Shown here: in pieces, positions 47,159 to 56,512 of the stretch
Numbering within the stretch: position 1 is the stretch's first letter
Layout of the letters: each line of letters begins with the position of its first letter
Origin: Synechococcus sp. WH 7805
Lineage (GTDB): Bacteria; Cyanobacteriota; Cyanobacteriia; PCC-6307; Cyanobiaceae
Direction: 5' to 3'
NCBI RefSeq assembly: GCF_000153285.1
Contig: NZ_CH724168.1
Coordinates: 2,519,455-2,583,454, forward strand
DNA length: 64,000 nt
Notes under the pieces: generated by a model
Databases searched by the model: none
What the model was told of the DNA's origin: nothing
What the model saw: only the letters and a program-made list of their open reading frames with translations
Position numbers and translations under genes: made by a program

Positions 47159-48199
47159 ATGTTTGGTCTGATTGGACATTCCACAAGTTTCGAAGCCGCC
47201 AGGCGGAAGGCTTCCGACCTTGGGTTCGATCACATTGCCGAGGGAGATCTCGATGTGTGGTGCAGTGCTCCTCCTCAGCTTGTGGAGCATGTCGAAGTCA
47301 CCAGCCCCACAGGTAAATCCATCCAGGGTGCCTACATCGATTCCTGCTTCGTGCCGGAAATGCTGAGTCGTTTCAAGACAGCACGACGCAAAGTGCTCAA
47401 TGCCATGGAGCTCGCCCAGAAAAAGGGGATCGACATCACGGCTCTTGGCGGATTCACATCGATTATTTTCGAGAATTTCAACCTGCTTCAGCATCAGCAT
47501 GTGCGCAGCACAACCCTGGCTTGGGAGCGTTTCACTACGGGGAATACCCACACGGCCTGGGTGATCTGCAGGCAGGTTGAAAACAATGCTCCGTCTTTGG
47601 GCATCGATCTCAAAAAGGCCTCGGTTGCTGTTGTTGGAGCGACCGGCGACATCGGCAGTGCTGTGTGCCGCTGGCTCTCCTCCCGAACCGGGGTGGCTGA
47701 ATTGTTGCTCGTGGCCCGGCAACAGAAACCACTTGAAGATCTCCGGGATGAGCTGGGTGGCGGTCGGATTCTCAGTCTCGAGGACGCCCTGCCGGAAGCT
47801 GATGTGGTGGTTTGGGTTGCCAGCATGCCGCGCACCCTCGAGATCGATGCGTCACGACTGAAAACACCCTGTCTGATGATCGATGGTGGTTACCCCAAAA
47901 ACCTTGATGCCCGTGTGGCTGCCAAGGGTATTCACGTTCTGAAGGGAGGGATTGTTGAATTCTTCACTGATATTGGATGGTCGATGATGGAAATAGCAGA
48001 GATGGAGAAACCTCAACGGCAGATGTTTGCTTGCTTTGCCGAAGCCATGCTCCTCGAGTTTGAGTCGCATCACACCAACTTCAGCTGGGGGCGGAACAAC
48101 ATCACGCTTGAGAAGATGGACTTCATCGGTGGAGCGTCCGTTCGCCATGGTTTCTCCACCCTCAATCTGCAAGGCCTTCCGCAGGCTGCTGCTGCCTGA
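47159..48199 (+). CDS. aar: Acyl-ACP reductase (aldehyde-forming)
   Basis: Reduces fatty acyl-ACP with NADPH to the fatty aldehyde used by ADO. The 346-residue protein has the AAR N-terminus ([20 protein letters not shown]), a Rossmann motif [20 protein letters not shown] near residue 158, and the conserved C-terminal part ([20 protein letters not shown]). It follows ADO in the usual cyanobacterial order and precedes accA by 20 nt, linking it to fatty acid synthesis. Confidence 0.96.
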   Translation: MFGLIGHSTSFEAARRKASDLGFDHIAEGDLDVWCSAPPQLVEHVEVTSPTGKSIQGAYIDSCFVPEMLSRFKTARRKVLNAMELAQKKGIDITALGGFTSIIFENFNLLQHQHVRSTTLAWERFTTGNTHTAWVICRQVENNAPSLGIDLKKASVAVVGATGDIGSAVCRWLSSRTGVAELLLVARQQKPLEDLRDELGGGRILSLEDALPEADVVVWVASMPRTLEIDASRLKTPCLMIDGGYPKNLDARVAAKGIHVLKGGIVEFFTDIGWSMMEIAEMEKPQRQMFACFAEAMLLEFESHHTNFSWGRNNITLEKMDFIGGASVRHGFSTLNLQGLPQAAAA

Positions 48200-48219
48200 C
48201 CTCACTCTCCCGAACCGCA

Positions 48220-49209
48220 ATGCCACGCCGTCCGCTTCTCGAGTTTGAGAAACCCCTGGTCGAACTCGAACAGCAGATCGAACAGATCAGACAGAGAGCG
48301 AGAGATTCTGAGGTTGATGTCAGCCCTCAGCTCCAGCAGCTCGAAACATTGGCCGCACGTCGTCGTGAGGAGATTTTTAAATCCCTGACACCCGCTCAAA
48401 AGATTCAAGTAGCCCGTCATCCCCACCGCCCAAGCACGCTGGATTACATCCAGATCCTGTGTGATGACTGGGTTGAGCTCCATGGGGATCGGCGTGGCAG
48501 TGACGATCAGGCTCTAATCGGAGGTATTGGTCGTTTGGGAGATCGTTCAGTGATGTTGATCGGACATCAAAAAGGACGGGATACCAAAGAAAACGTGGCA
48601 CGGAATTTCGGGATGGCGACGCCTGGTGGCTATCGCAAAGCCCTCCGGCTGATGGATCATGCCGATCGCTTTCATCTGCCGATTCTTTCGTTTATCGATA
48701 CCCCCGGAGCCTATGCGGGCTTGCTCGCCGAGGAACAGGGCCAGGGAGAGGCGATTGCCGTGAATCTGCGCGAGATGTTCAGATTTGGAGTGCCGATTAT
48801 CGCCACAGTGATTGGTGAAGGTGGATCCGGTGGCGCTCTGGGTATCGGTGTTGCCGACAGGCTGCTGATGTTCGAGCACAGCGTCTACACAGTTGCGAGT
48901 CCTGAGGCCTGCGCTTCCATTCTTTGGCGTGATGCCGCCAAAGCCTCGGAAGCGGCGACAGCTCTCAAGATCACGGGCCCGGATCTGCTCAGTCTTGGTG
49001 TTGTGGATGAGGTGCTGCCTGAGCCAGTCGGCGGAAATCATTGGGCACCACTTGAGGCTGGTGAAATCTTGCGAGAGGCGCTCTCCCGAAATCTTGAGGC
49101 CCTGCTCGAGCTTTCCGAGCAGCAACTGAGAGAGCAGCGCTACCGCAAATTCCGGGCCATGGGGCATTTTCTTGATGGCTCATCGACGGAAGTCGTCTCA
49201 GATGACTAG
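48220..49209 (+). CDS. accA: Acetyl-CoA carboxylase carboxyltransferase subunit alpha
   Basis: Alpha half of the carboxyltransferase that makes malonyl-CoA for fatty acid synthesis. Helical N-terminus ([18 protein letters not shown]) followed by the crotonase-like domain, with [20 protein letters not shown] near residue 87, [17 protein letters not shown] near 157, [17 protein letters not shown] near 191 and [12 protein letters not shown] near 228. 329 residues is normal. Located 20 nt after AAR, it may be cotranscribed with the hydrocarbon genes. Confidence 0.97.
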   Translation: MPRRPLLEFEKPLVELEQQIEQIRQRARDSEVDVSPQLQQLETLAARRREEIFKSLTPAQKIQVARHPHRPSTLDYIQILCDDWVELHGDRRGSDDQALIGGIGRLGDRSVMLIGHQKGRDTKENVARNFGMATPGGYRKALRLMDHADRFHLPILSFIDTPGAYAGLLAEEQGQGEAIAVNLREMFRFGVPIIATVIGEGGSGGALGIGVADRLLMFEHSVYTVASPEACASILWRDAAKASEAATALKITGPDLLSLGVVDEVLPEPVGGNHWAPLEAGEILREALSRNLEALLELSEQQLREQRYRKFRAMGHFLDGSSTEVVSDD

Positions 49210-49233
49210 GGTGCTGCAGCTCGCGCGGATTCA

Positions 49234-49941
49234 TTGCCTTCCGTACTGATTACAGGTGCATCCCGGGGAATTGGTCACGCAGCTGCAAAAGCATTTGCAG
49301 AGGCTGGTTGGGATCTCCTTCTGGTTTCACGAAGTGAGGCGGCTCTTCAGTCCCTTACGACGGAACTCTCAGCCAGTGGAGTCCGAGTTGTTTATCAAGC
49401 CATTGACCTCACTGACCCTTCAGTCATCGCTCCGGGTCTGCAAGATCTCCTCAACCAGGGTCTGCGTCCTTCGGTACTGATCAACAATGCGGGTGCGGCC
49501 TGGACTGGTGATCTGCTTGCCATGCCTCTTGATCGTTGGGCGTGGCTCATGCAGCTCAATCTCACAAGCGTTTTTCAAGTCTGTGCAAGCGTGGTTCCGG
49601 CCATGCGTCCCGCGGGCGGTCTTGTTATCAATGTCAGCAGCCATGCGGCACGTAACGCGTTCCCAGGTTGGGGGGCCTACTGCACTGTTAAAGCTGCTCT
49701 GGCAAGTTTCACTCGCTGTTTAGCAGAAGAGGAGCGGACGAATGGGATCCGCGCTTGCACGCTCACCCTCGGAGCTGTTGACTCGTCACTCTGGGATTCG
49801 CCCACAGTGGAGAGCAATTTCGACCGCCGTGCCATGCTTCCCGTGAATCAGGCAGCTGCCGCGCTCCTGCACCTTGCTCAGCAACCCGCCACTCAGGTCA
49901 TCGAAGACCTCACCCTGATGCCGGCCACCGGCGCATTCTGA
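49234..49941 (+). CDS. Short-chain dehydrogenase/reductase
   Basis: A 235-residue classical SDR with the cofactor motif LITGASRGIGHAAAKAF near the N-terminus, NNAGAAWTGDLL near residue 85, the catalytic serine in INVSSHAARN and the YxxxK motif in GWGAYCTVKAALAS near residue 150. The substrate is unknown. It appears to start with TTG at 49234, 24 nt downstream of accA, so it could be part of the same transcript. Confidence 0.87.
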   Translation: MPSVLITGASRGIGHAAAKAFAEAGWDLLLVSRSEAALQSLTTELSASGVRVVYQAIDLTDPSVIAPGLQDLLNQGLRPSVLINNAGAAWTGDLLAMPLDRWAWLMQLNLTSVFQVCASVVPAMRPAGGLVINVSSHAARNAFPGWGAYCTVKAALASFTRCLAEEERTNGIRACTLTLGAVDSSLWDSPTVESNFDRRAMLPVNQAAAALLHLAQQPATQVIEDLTLMPATGAF

Positions 49942-49953
49942 TCACAGCTCGAT

Positions 49954-50712
49954 ATGACTTCCACTCTTCCTGTCTCCACCAACGGCAACGGTTCCGTATC
50001 CCAGAACGGAAAGTTACCTGCTCTAGATTCGCGCGTTTCCGATCGCATCCGTGCGCGATTGCGGGAACAGGATGTGTCGTTTCTAGCCAATGACAATGTG
50101 GCTGACCACATCCTCCCTGGGGAGTTGGATGATTTGCAGGTTGAAGTTGCGGATCGTGTTCGTGATCTCCTTCATGCCTTGGTGATCGATATCGAGAACG
50201 ACCACAACACTGCGGAAACAGCAGAACGAGTGGCGAAGATGTATCTGCACGAAGTTTTTAAGGGTCGCTATCATCATCAGCCAAAAGTTGCAAGTTTCCC
50301 TAACGTTAAAAGGCTTGATGAGATTTATACAGTTGGGCCCATCACTGTGCGTTCTGCCTGTTCTCACCACTTGGTGCCGATCATGGGTAATTGCTGGATC
50401 GGCATCAAGCCTGGCGAGAGAGTCATTGGCCTCTCCAAATTCACAAGAGTTGCTGATTGGGTTTTTTCAAGACCTCATATCCAGGAAGAAGCTGTGATGA
50501 TTCTGGCCGATGAGATTGAGCGACTTTGCGAACCGCAGGGTTTGGGGATCATCATCAAAGCCCAGCACTACTGCATGAAATGGCGCGGCGTGAAAGAACC
50601 CCAGACCAGCATGGTGAATTCAGTGGTTCGGGGCGATTTCCGTCATGATCCCAGCCTTAAACAGGAATTCTTTGAGCTCGTTCGCCAGCAGGAAGCTCTT
50701 CTAAGTACCTAA
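49954..50712 (+). CDS. folE: GTP cyclohydrolase I
   Basis: Forms dihydroneopterin triphosphate from GTP, first step of folate and pterin synthesis. After a 60-residue N-terminal extension the enzyme core begins. It includes NDHNTAETAERVAKMYLHEV near residue 80, the zinc-binding VRSACSHHLVPIMGN near residue 133, VIGLSKFTRVADWVFSRPHI near 157 and the second Cys region QHYCMKWRGVKEP near 203. 252 residues in total. Its start is 12 nt after the SDR stop. Confidence 0.95.
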   Translation: MTSTLPVSTNGNGSVSQNGKLPALDSRVSDRIRARLREQDVSFLANDNVADHILPGELDDLQVEVADRVRDLLHALVIDIENDHNTAETAERVAKMYLHEVFKGRYHHQPKVASFPNVKRLDEIYTVGPITVRSACSHHLVPIMGNCWIGIKPGERVIGLSKFTRVADWVFSRPHIQEEAVMILADEIERLCEPQGLGIIIKAQHYCMKWRGVKEPQTSMVNSVVRGDFRHDPSLKQEFFELVRQQEALLST

Positions 50713-50743
50713 GGCAGATATTTTTACGGTTCTCTTTGGCTCC

Positions 50744-51235
50744 TTAGTTCCTGACAGGTCCGATCACATTGCTAGAAATCCGCTGGGCTTTCCCGTCAGA
50801 AGTTTCTACAACGAGAACGGCCATTAGTTGATCTCCGCGATCGCTTGAACGAATGCGGTAAGTACTTTCGCTGACGTTATCGACCAACTGCCAATTTCCT
50901 TGGTCGCTTCGTCGATACCAATGGATGTGGACTTCATCGAATCCTCCACCTTGAAGCATCAACTCAGCCTTGATCAGCTGCCCTTCTTTGGCTTCGCCGA
51001 TCAGTTCAAAGCGTTTTAATCCTTCGATCGCTTGCTCCAGCTGACCTTCGGTCCTTACGTCACGGTTGATCCTGCCGTCCAAAACCTGAATTTGCTGCTG
51101 GGGATCGGCTGTAAGTCCTGGAACGCACTGCAGGCTTCCGTTTTCGAGACGGCATCCAGGAAGTAGCCCCTGGGCTGACGTCCCTGCTGACAGGCCTGCT
51201 GTGATCACCATGAGCAGCGTTGGAAGTCGAAGCAT
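50744..51235 (-). CDS. Secreted protein of unknown function
   Basis: About 163 residues with an N-terminal signal peptide (LRLPTLLMVITAGLSAGTSA). The mature part contains paired cysteines (LLPGCRLENGSLQCVPGL), a helical stretch and a beta-rich C-terminal half (IHWYRRSDQGNWQLVDNVSE). No enzymatic motif is visible, and I do not recognise the family. The ATG at 51235 is used; the frame also opens from a TTG at 51259. It lies 25 nt downstream of trpF on the same strand. Confidence 0.7.
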   Translation of the reverse strand: MLRLPTLLMVITAGLSAGTSAQGLLPGCRLENGSLQCVPGLTADPQQQIQVLDGRINRDVRTEGQLEQAIEGLKRFELIGEAKEGQLIKAELMLQGGGFDEVHIHWYRRSDQGNWQLVDNVSESTYRIRSSDRGDQLMAVLVVETSDGKAQRISSNVIGPVRN

Positions 51236-51260
51236 GAAGCTGTGACTCAGAGCCTTCAAG

Positions 51261-51938
51261 CTATTTGAGCCTTCTGGCTCTGTCTTCCACAGAGTTCACG
51301 AGAGCGCGCACGCGGTTGAGATCCTTCACTCCGGGACGCACTTCCAACCGGCTTGATGCGTCTAATCCATAAGGATGGATCTTGTCCAAGCTCGGTACCC
51401 ATTCTGCGCAGACCCCACCGGCCAGCCACCAGGGGGGACCACCTGCGAGTTGATCTTGCACCCGCTTGAGCCAGGTCGGGTTCAGCTGGTGCCCCGTTCC
51501 CCCCAGTTGGTTGGAGCTCCAGGCATCAATTAGCAGTGCATCCACATGGCTCCAGTAGCGCTTGATCGTCTCGAGATCCGCATCATCACGAGGGCGCAGT
51601 GCCTTCCACCAGCGGATGCTCGGATGTCTGGAGCGGAGATCCGCGCAGCGTGCTTCTGATTCCTGACCATGAAGTTGAACCACCGAAGGCGTTCCCTGGC
51701 CGCTCAGGACTTCGTCGAGTTCATTGTCATCGGGGTCAGCAGACACCCAGACGCGCTCAACGTTTGATTGAGAGGCCAACTTGGCATAGATCTCCCTTCG
51801 CCTCTCGGAAGAGACGCAGCGTGGCGTTCCCTGCACTCCGATCACCCCGATGGCCTGCACCCCCAAGGCCGCGATGGCGCAAGCCTGAGCGCTGTCGGTC
51901 AGACCGCAGATCTTGAGGTGCAGGGCTTGGCCAACCAT
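51261..51938 (-). CDS. trpF: Phosphoribosylanthranilate isomerase
   Basis: TIM-barrel enzyme of tryptophan synthesis converting PRA to CdRP. The catalytic cysteine lies in LKICGLTDSAQACA near the N-terminus, followed by VVQLHGQESEARCADL near residue 92 and LLIDAWSSNQLGGTG (catalytic Asp) near 138. The phosphate-binding glycines are in PWWLAGGVCAEWV near 174. The ATG at 51938 (MVGQALHLKIC) gives 225 residues; the frame extends upstream to a TTG at 51959. No other trp gene is nearby. Confidence 0.92.
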   Translation of the reverse strand: MVGQALHLKICGLTDSAQACAIAALGVQAIGVIGVQGTPRCVSSERRREIYAKLASQSNVERVWVSADPDDNELDEVLSGQGTPSVVQLHGQESEARCADLRSRHPSIRWWKALRPRDDADLETIKRYWSHVDALLIDAWSSNQLGGTGHQLNPTWLKRVQDQLAGGPPWWLAGGVCAEWVPSLDKIHPYGLDASSRLEVRPGVKDLNRVRALVNSVEDRARRLK

Positions 51939-51995
51939 GGCGAGAAGCGACGATCGCAATCCTTTCTAGGATCATGGAATTGATGGCGACCGGCT

Positions 51996-53261
51996 TTGCC
52001 GGCGAATCTCTTGGCTGATGGCTGGCAACTGATGCGTATCGGTGGCATCCCGCTGCGGGTCCATCCCAGCTGGTTCATCATTTTGGTTCTCTTCACCCTG
52101 GCGTTCCAGAGTGAAGTGGCTCAGCTTCCGGAGGCGCAAGGGCTGCTCTGGGCTAGCTGGTTAACGGGTTTCCTGACCGCTCTTTTGCTGTTTGTCTCCG
52201 TTCTGCTGCATGAGCTGGGGCATTCGGTGATGGCGATCCGCGAGGGCGTCAAGGTCAGCAGCATCACCCTGTTCCTGCTCGGGGGTGTAGCCAGAGTTGA
52301 AAAGGAATGTCCCACGCCGATGGGGGCCTTGCGGGTCGCGGCGGCAGGGCCAGCTGTGAGTCTGCTTCTTGCCGCTGGTCTGCTGGCCAGCGTGCAGGCA
52401 GCCGGACAGGTGAATCCGCTGCTGGGAAATCTGGTTGCAAAGCTCGGTTGGCTCAATCTCATCCTTGCCCTGTTCAACCTGCTGCCCGGCTTGCCCCTCG
52501 ATGGTGGTCTGATCCTCAAGGCCCTTGTCTGGCAGTGGACCGGCAGCCAACGCAAGGGCATCCAGGTGGCAACGGCCAGCGGACGTTTCCTATCGCTTTT
52601 GGCGATGGTGATTGGGTTTTGGTTGATCTTCAAAGGTGCCGTCTGGCCAGGCCTTTGGTTGGTGATGCTCGGTTGGTTTGGCATGGGGGCCTCACGCAGC
52701 CAAACCCAAACTCTTGCTTTGCAGCAGGTTCTTCAAAACGAGACTGTCGGCAAGACGGCGTCCCGACGTTTTCGTGTTGTTGAAGCCGATCAGCCCCTGC
52801 GCACGCTGAGTCAGATGAGGCTTGGGGCTGTGGAGACGGATGATCCCCGCCTTTCCGACTGGGTTCTGGTCTGCAGGAACGGTCGATGGGTCGGATTCAT
52901 CACCGATCAACCCCTCAAAGACCTCCCTGTTCAGCAATGGGATCGGCAGACGATCAGCGATCATCTGCAGCCTTTGGACCTCTTGCCCTCAATCCAACAG
53001 TCATCGCCACTTTGGAAGGCGGTCCTCGCGCTTGAGAAGAGTGATCAGGGTCGTCTGCTTGTGCTGGGCCCCGCAGGACTCCCCGACGGCACCCTTGATC
53101 GCAGTGAGCTTGGTGAGGCCGTGCTTCGTGGGTTGGCTGTGAAGCTTCCTGATGCCATGTTGGAAAGCTCGAGGCGGAACAACACCTACCCCCTTGGTCT
53201 GCCCCTGCTGCAAGTGGTCAACAGCATGCAGGCGTCAGGACTTCTCAAGCGTCAGGCCTGA
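51996..53261 (+). CDS. Site-2 protease-like intramembrane zinc metalloprotease (M50)
   Basis: A 421-residue polytopic protein. The zinc motif HELGH lies in VSVLLHELGHSVMAIREG near residue 73, and the third ligand is in LFNLLPGLPLDGGLILKALV near 169. Multiple hydrophobic helices surround both. The C-terminal 190 residues are soluble and look like degenerate CBS-type repeats (LRTLSQMRLGAVETDD and LLVLGPAGLPDGTL), as in the M50B/CBS subgroup. The substrate is unknown; anti-sigma factor cleavage is a family possibility. It seems to start at TTG 51996; an ATG at 52032 is the alternative. Its 3' end overlaps the convergent ligase gene by 10 nt. Confidence 0.88.
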   Translation: MPANLLADGWQLMRIGGIPLRVHPSWFIILVLFTLAFQSEVAQLPEAQGLLWASWLTGFLTALLLFVSVLLHELGHSVMAIREGVKVSSITLFLLGGVARVEKECPTPMGALRVAAAGPAVSLLLAAGLLASVQAAGQVNPLLGNLVAKLGWLNLILALFNLLPGLPLDGGLILKALVWQWTGSQRKGIQVATASGRFLSLLAMVIGFWLIFKGAVWPGLWLVMLGWFGMGASRSQTQTLALQQVLQNETVGKTASRRFRVVEADQPLRTLSQMRLGAVETDDPRLSDWVLVCRNGRWVGFITDQPLKDLPVQQWDRQTISDHLQPLDLLPSIQQSSPLWKAVLALEKSDQGRLLVLGPAGLPDGTLDRSELGEAVLRGLAVKLPDAMLESSRRNNTYPLGLPLLQVVNSMQASGLLKRQA

Positions 53262-54025
53262 TCCGGTTCAAGGCAGTAACGGGTCGTGAGCTTGTCCATC
53301 TGCCGAATCTCCTCTTGGGATAGATCTTCCTCGCGCCAATTCAGACCTGGGTTGAGTGTTTGGAACGACTGCTTCAGAGCGAGCTCAAGGCTTGCTGGCG
53401 AGGGTGCCGAGGGCGTCCAGCGGGGGGGAGAGGATGCAAACACAGCCTCCCAGAGGCCTTCATGTGGATCCAGGGGGATTTCCCCGTGCTGAAGCAGGTG
53501 ACCCCGTTTCCAGAATTGGGCACTGCCGATGCGTTTGCAGCCGCCGGAATCGACCAAATCCGCTGTTGTGGACTGCGCAAAACAGTCAGCAACGATTGTG
53601 GTCGCTGAGGCAACCCCGGGCTTGAGATGCAGGCCCAGGACCTCCAATCCCTCTTGAAGGCACTGGTTCACCTGGGCATAAGCCTGCCGGCGTTGACGGG
53701 GTGGATCGGCCCAGATCAGGGCATAGGTGAGTCCGCCGGCATGCAGCACGGCGCCACCTCCGCTCGGGCGCCTTACCAGATCCAGGTCGCCGGCGGCGGC
53801 GAGCTGTCGCCACTGCTCGGTCGGGGGCCCCTGGTGGCGCCCTAAGGAGAGGGTGGGGCGACGCCATTGATAAAAACGCAGAATCAGGGCGTCAGATCCG
53901 CCGCTGCAGCTCTGCTCCAGAAGCAGGGCGTCAAGAGCCATCTGTTCAGCACCGCTGCGGCTCTGGGTCGGCACAAGCCGGGCTGGGCGGCGTCTGCCGG
54001 GCGGGCAAGATGCAGGCAGCGTCAT
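53252..54025 (-). CDS. Lipoate-protein ligase A-family protein
   Basis: Adenylates and transfers lipoate (or another acyl group) to carrier proteins, or acts as an octanoyltransferase. The 257-residue protein has the BPL/LPL pattern: MALDALLLEQSCSGG near residue 29, TLSLGRHQGPPTEQW near 57, RRPSGGGAVLHAGGLTYALI near 85 and the catalytic-type lysine in GGCKRIGSAQFWKRG near 165. An unusual point is that its preferred ATG (54025) overlaps, on the other strand, the ATG of the TauE gene. The frame is open upstream to 54106. Confidence 0.85.
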   Translation of the reverse strand: MTLPASCPPGRRRPARLVPTQSRSGAEQMALDALLLEQSCSGGSDALILRFYQWRRPTLSLGRHQGPPTEQWRQLAAAGDLDLVRRPSGGGAVLHAGGLTYALIWADPPRQRRQAYAQVNQCLQEGLEVLGLHLKPGVASATTIVADCFAQSTTADLVDSGGCKRIGSAQFWKRGHLLQHGEIPLDPHEGLWEAVFASSPPRWTPSAPSPASLELALKQSFQTLNPGLNWREEDLSQEEIRQMDKLTTRYCLEPDQA

Positions 54026-54803
54026 GACAGCGATGACTTTGGCAGAAGGTCTAGTGGTTCTGCCGATGGGATTGCTCGCGGGAGCCCTGGCAGGCCTGCT
54101 GGGCATCGGCGGAGGGCTGATTTTCGCGCCTCTGCTGCTGTGGATGGGGCTGACCCCGCATCAAGCCCTGGCCACCAGCACCTTTGCCATTGTTCCCACC
54201 GCCATCGGCGGAAGTTTCACCCATTGGCGGAGCCGTTCCTTGCCGCTGAAGGCTGCCTTTGTGATCGGCCTGACGGCCTTCGCGACCGCACTGATCTTCA
54301 GTCGTCTGGGAGGTCTGGTGGCCGGCTGGCACCTCCTGGCCCTGCAGGCCTTGTTGTATCTGGTGCTGGCCGGCTCAATCCGAGCTGATCGTGAGACGGC
54401 TCCGCAAACTGATGGGCAGCGTCCTTCTCCCTGGGGGTTGTCTGCTGTTGGAGCTGTGGCCGGTCTGTCCGGAGGACTGCTGGGTCTGGGCGGAGGTCTG
54501 TTGATGGTGCCCCTGATGGTGAGTGGACTGTCGATGCCCATCCGTCAGGCCATTCGACTGAGCACCTTGGCCGTGGCCTGTTCAGCCAGTGCGGCTTCGC
54601 TCCAGTTTCTCCAGGAAGGACGGGGACTTGCTTCGATGGGGTTGCTGTTGGGAGGTGTCGCTGCTGTTTCAGCCCAGTGGACTGCATCTCGCCTGGATCG
54701 CGTCAGGCCAGGAACGCTGGCCTGGCTTCTGCGGCTTCTTGCATTCCTGCTGGCCATCGACAGCGGACGACGGGCCATCACACTTGCACTGCAACTGAAC
54801 TGA
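54024..54803 (+). CDS. TauE/SafE-family membrane transporter
   Basis: A 259-residue polytopic membrane protein of the TauE/SafE (DUF81) family, implicated in sulfite, sulfonate or organic anion export. Its two repeats each begin with a glycine-rich element: GALAGLLGIGGGLIFAPLLL near residue 20 and GLSGGLLGLGGGLLMVPLMV near residue 150. Each is followed by hydrophobic helices (TPHQALATSTF, IRQAIRLSTLAV). No sulfonate metabolism genes are nearby. An internal ATG three codons in (54033) is an alternative start. Confidence 0.88.
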   Translation: MTAMTLAEGLVVLPMGLLAGALAGLLGIGGGLIFAPLLLWMGLTPHQALATSTFAIVPTAIGGSFTHWRSRSLPLKAAFVIGLTAFATALIFSRLGGLVAGWHLLALQALLYLVLAGSIRADRETAPQTDGQRPSPWGLSAVGAVAGLSGGLLGLGGGLLMVPLMVSGLSMPIRQAIRLSTLAVACSASAASLQFLQEGRGLASMGLLLGGVAAVSAQWTASRLDRVRPGTLAWLLRLLAFLLAIDSGRRAITLALQLN

Positions 54804-54805
54804 AC

Positions 54806-55813
54806 TCAGCCCCCAGTCCATGCGATTAGCGGCTGGAGGCCGAGAGCGATCACAAGGCTGACAATCACGCCGATGAATGCTTTCCAGAGATCACTGCCGA
54901 TGATCTTGCCGAGATTGCCTCCGGACCGATTGGTGAACACGTATTCGAATTCCTGTTCTTTGATGCGTAGGGCGATCTCACGTCCACCGAGCAGACCCAG
55001 GAAGACCCATGTTGTGCTTAATGGGAAGCTGCTCAGAAATGCCTTGTACAACAGGCAAAGCCCGAACATGAAATCAATCACCGTGGCTGAACGCAGATCA
55101 GCGGTGTTTGTTTTCGAGCGAAGTACACCCTGAATTGGACCACCTCCGATGGCCACGAGCACGCAAAGACCAATGCAGAGAATGGCGGTGCAGATCAGCA
55201 TCGGGAATAACCCGAGATTGCGTGGCAGAAAGACGAAAATGTTGGCGAGATCCTGAACCATCCACATGCTCCAGAGGAAGCCGGTGGAGAACCACTGCAG
55301 GCCATACCAAACCTTGTTGAAATCCTTGCCCTCCTGGGTACGCCGGAAGACCCAACGCTCCAGCAGCCACAGACCAAGCCCCCAGGCCGCCAGACCGAGA
55401 CAGAACGCCAAGAAATACCCGGAGAGAGAGCTTTCGAGAAGTTTGGGAATGTTCTTGGGAACAAACGCTGAAAGCACCAGGAAGGATGTGCTCACGGGTG
55501 CACCCCAGGCGGTGAGGCCCAGCACCGCAAGCGGAGGAATGATGTAAACCCAGGTGAAGTTTTCAGGAGTTGGGAATTTTGCCAGCCGTCCCCAGGCCGG
55601 GTCGCCGCCGTTAATGGACCAGCCGAGCATCAGCACGAAGATCGTGACCATGCAGATGAAGATCATCTGCACCACCTTGGGAGTGCGTTTTTTGTTGGAT
55701 GAAATGTAAGTGCCCAGTGTCTGAAGCGAATCGTTCGCCACCACTGAATAGGCAGCTAACAAAAAGCCAATAATCATCCAGATGTTGGCGTCCATCGATC
55801 CAAGGAATTCCAT
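54806..55813 (-). CDS. PiT-like inorganic ion (phosphate-type) permease
   Basis: A 335-residue polytopic membrane protein. Two features match the PiT phosphate permease signature halves: VVANDSLQTLGTYISSNKKR near residue 25 (compare the GANDxxxxxG box) and LTAWGAPVSTSFLVLSAFVP near residue 102. The remaining helices are hydrophobic (GWSINGGDPAWG, LICTAILCIGLCVLVAIGGG). A second ND-type box (VIDFMFGLCLLYKAFLSS) is poorly conserved, so the transported ion may not be phosphate. It ends 2 nt from the convergent TauE gene stop. Confidence 0.7.
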   Translation of the reverse strand: MEFLGSMDANIWMIIGFLLAAYSVVANDSLQTLGTYISSNKKRTPKVVQMIFICMVTIFVLMLGWSINGGDPAWGRLAKFPTPENFTWVYIIPPLAVLGLTAWGAPVSTSFLVLSAFVPKNIPKLLESSLSGYFLAFCLGLAAWGLGLWLLERWVFRRTQEGKDFNKVWYGLQWFSTGFLWSMWMVQDLANIFVFLPRNLGLFPMLICTAILCIGLCVLVAIGGGPIQGVLRSKTNTADLRSATVIDFMFGLCLLYKAFLSSFPLSTTWVFLGLLGGREIALRIKEQEFEYVFTNRSGGNLGKIIGSDLWKAFIGVIVSLVIALGLQPLIAWTGG

Positions 55814-55900
55814 CCGTTTTTAGGGACCGTTCTGGGGTGCTTGTGTGATGCGTACAACACGTGGATTGTTCGCAAATTGCGTGCTGTCTTCTTTCGAGAA

Positions 55901-56512
55901 TTAGTTCAACACGGTTAGTGATTGGATCTGGGACATTTTTGCCCAGCTTGCGAGGGCCTCCAGTGAGGTGCGATCTGGAAGACAGACGCAGCCACTGCCG
56001 GGGTTACAACCATGGATGCCCAAGCCGGAGCGGGTTGTTTCGAAGCGTGGCGTCAGGGTGAACCAGATGTCGTCTCCCCAGGCTTCAGGTAGACCCAAGG
56101 AGTAGTTGCCTGCAGGCAGGGGGGCTCCATTGCCGGGAGACCAGCGGCGATCGAGTGATTGGCTGGAAGCAAACCCGCTCACGGCCTCCCAGCTGGCCAG
56201 AAGTCGATCGTCTTGATGAAGCTCCAGTAACCAGAGGCGTTCTCCATCCGGACGTTCGCGTTCAGTGCGTCGAGCCGACAAAGAGAGAGGAGCTTGGCTC
56301 AGATTGGCCATAAGTTCTGGCGTTGGGCCGAGCTGCCCCGGTGGCGGAGGTTCCTGTGGCTGTGATTCTGATATCGCTGCAGGGATGGAGGCTCGCGCTG
56401 GTGCTGGGGATGTGAGGGCTTGTTCTGGTGGCGACCGCCTCAAGCAGCCCTGGAGAAGAACCCCCGCCAGCATGAGGCAGCACCATTGATATCTGGCTCT
56501 TCTCGGGGTCAT
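55901..56512 (-). CDS. Lipoprotein with L,D-transpeptidase-like domain
   Basis: A 203-residue lipoprotein: lipobox LLQGC near residue 22, a Pro-rich linker to about residue 65, then a domain whose end (TRSGLGIHGCNPGSGCVCLP) recalls the YkuD active site. The His-to-Cys spacing is short and the usual SHGC is replaced by SGC, with extra cysteines. It might be a variant L,D-transpeptidase, an inactive relative or a murein-binding protein. Its ATG overlaps the stop of the Crr6-like gene by 4 nt, so the two are coupled. Confidence 0.7.
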   Translation of the reverse strand: MTPRRARYQWCCLMLAGVLLQGCLRRSPPEQALTSPAPARASIPAAISESQPQEPPPPGQLGPTPELMANLSQAPLSLSARRTERERPDGERLWLLELHQDDRLLASWEAVSGFASSQSLDRRWSPGNGAPLPAGNYSLGLPEAWGDDIWFTLTPRFETTRSGLGIHGCNPGSGCVCLPDRTSLEALASWAKMSQIQSLTVLN

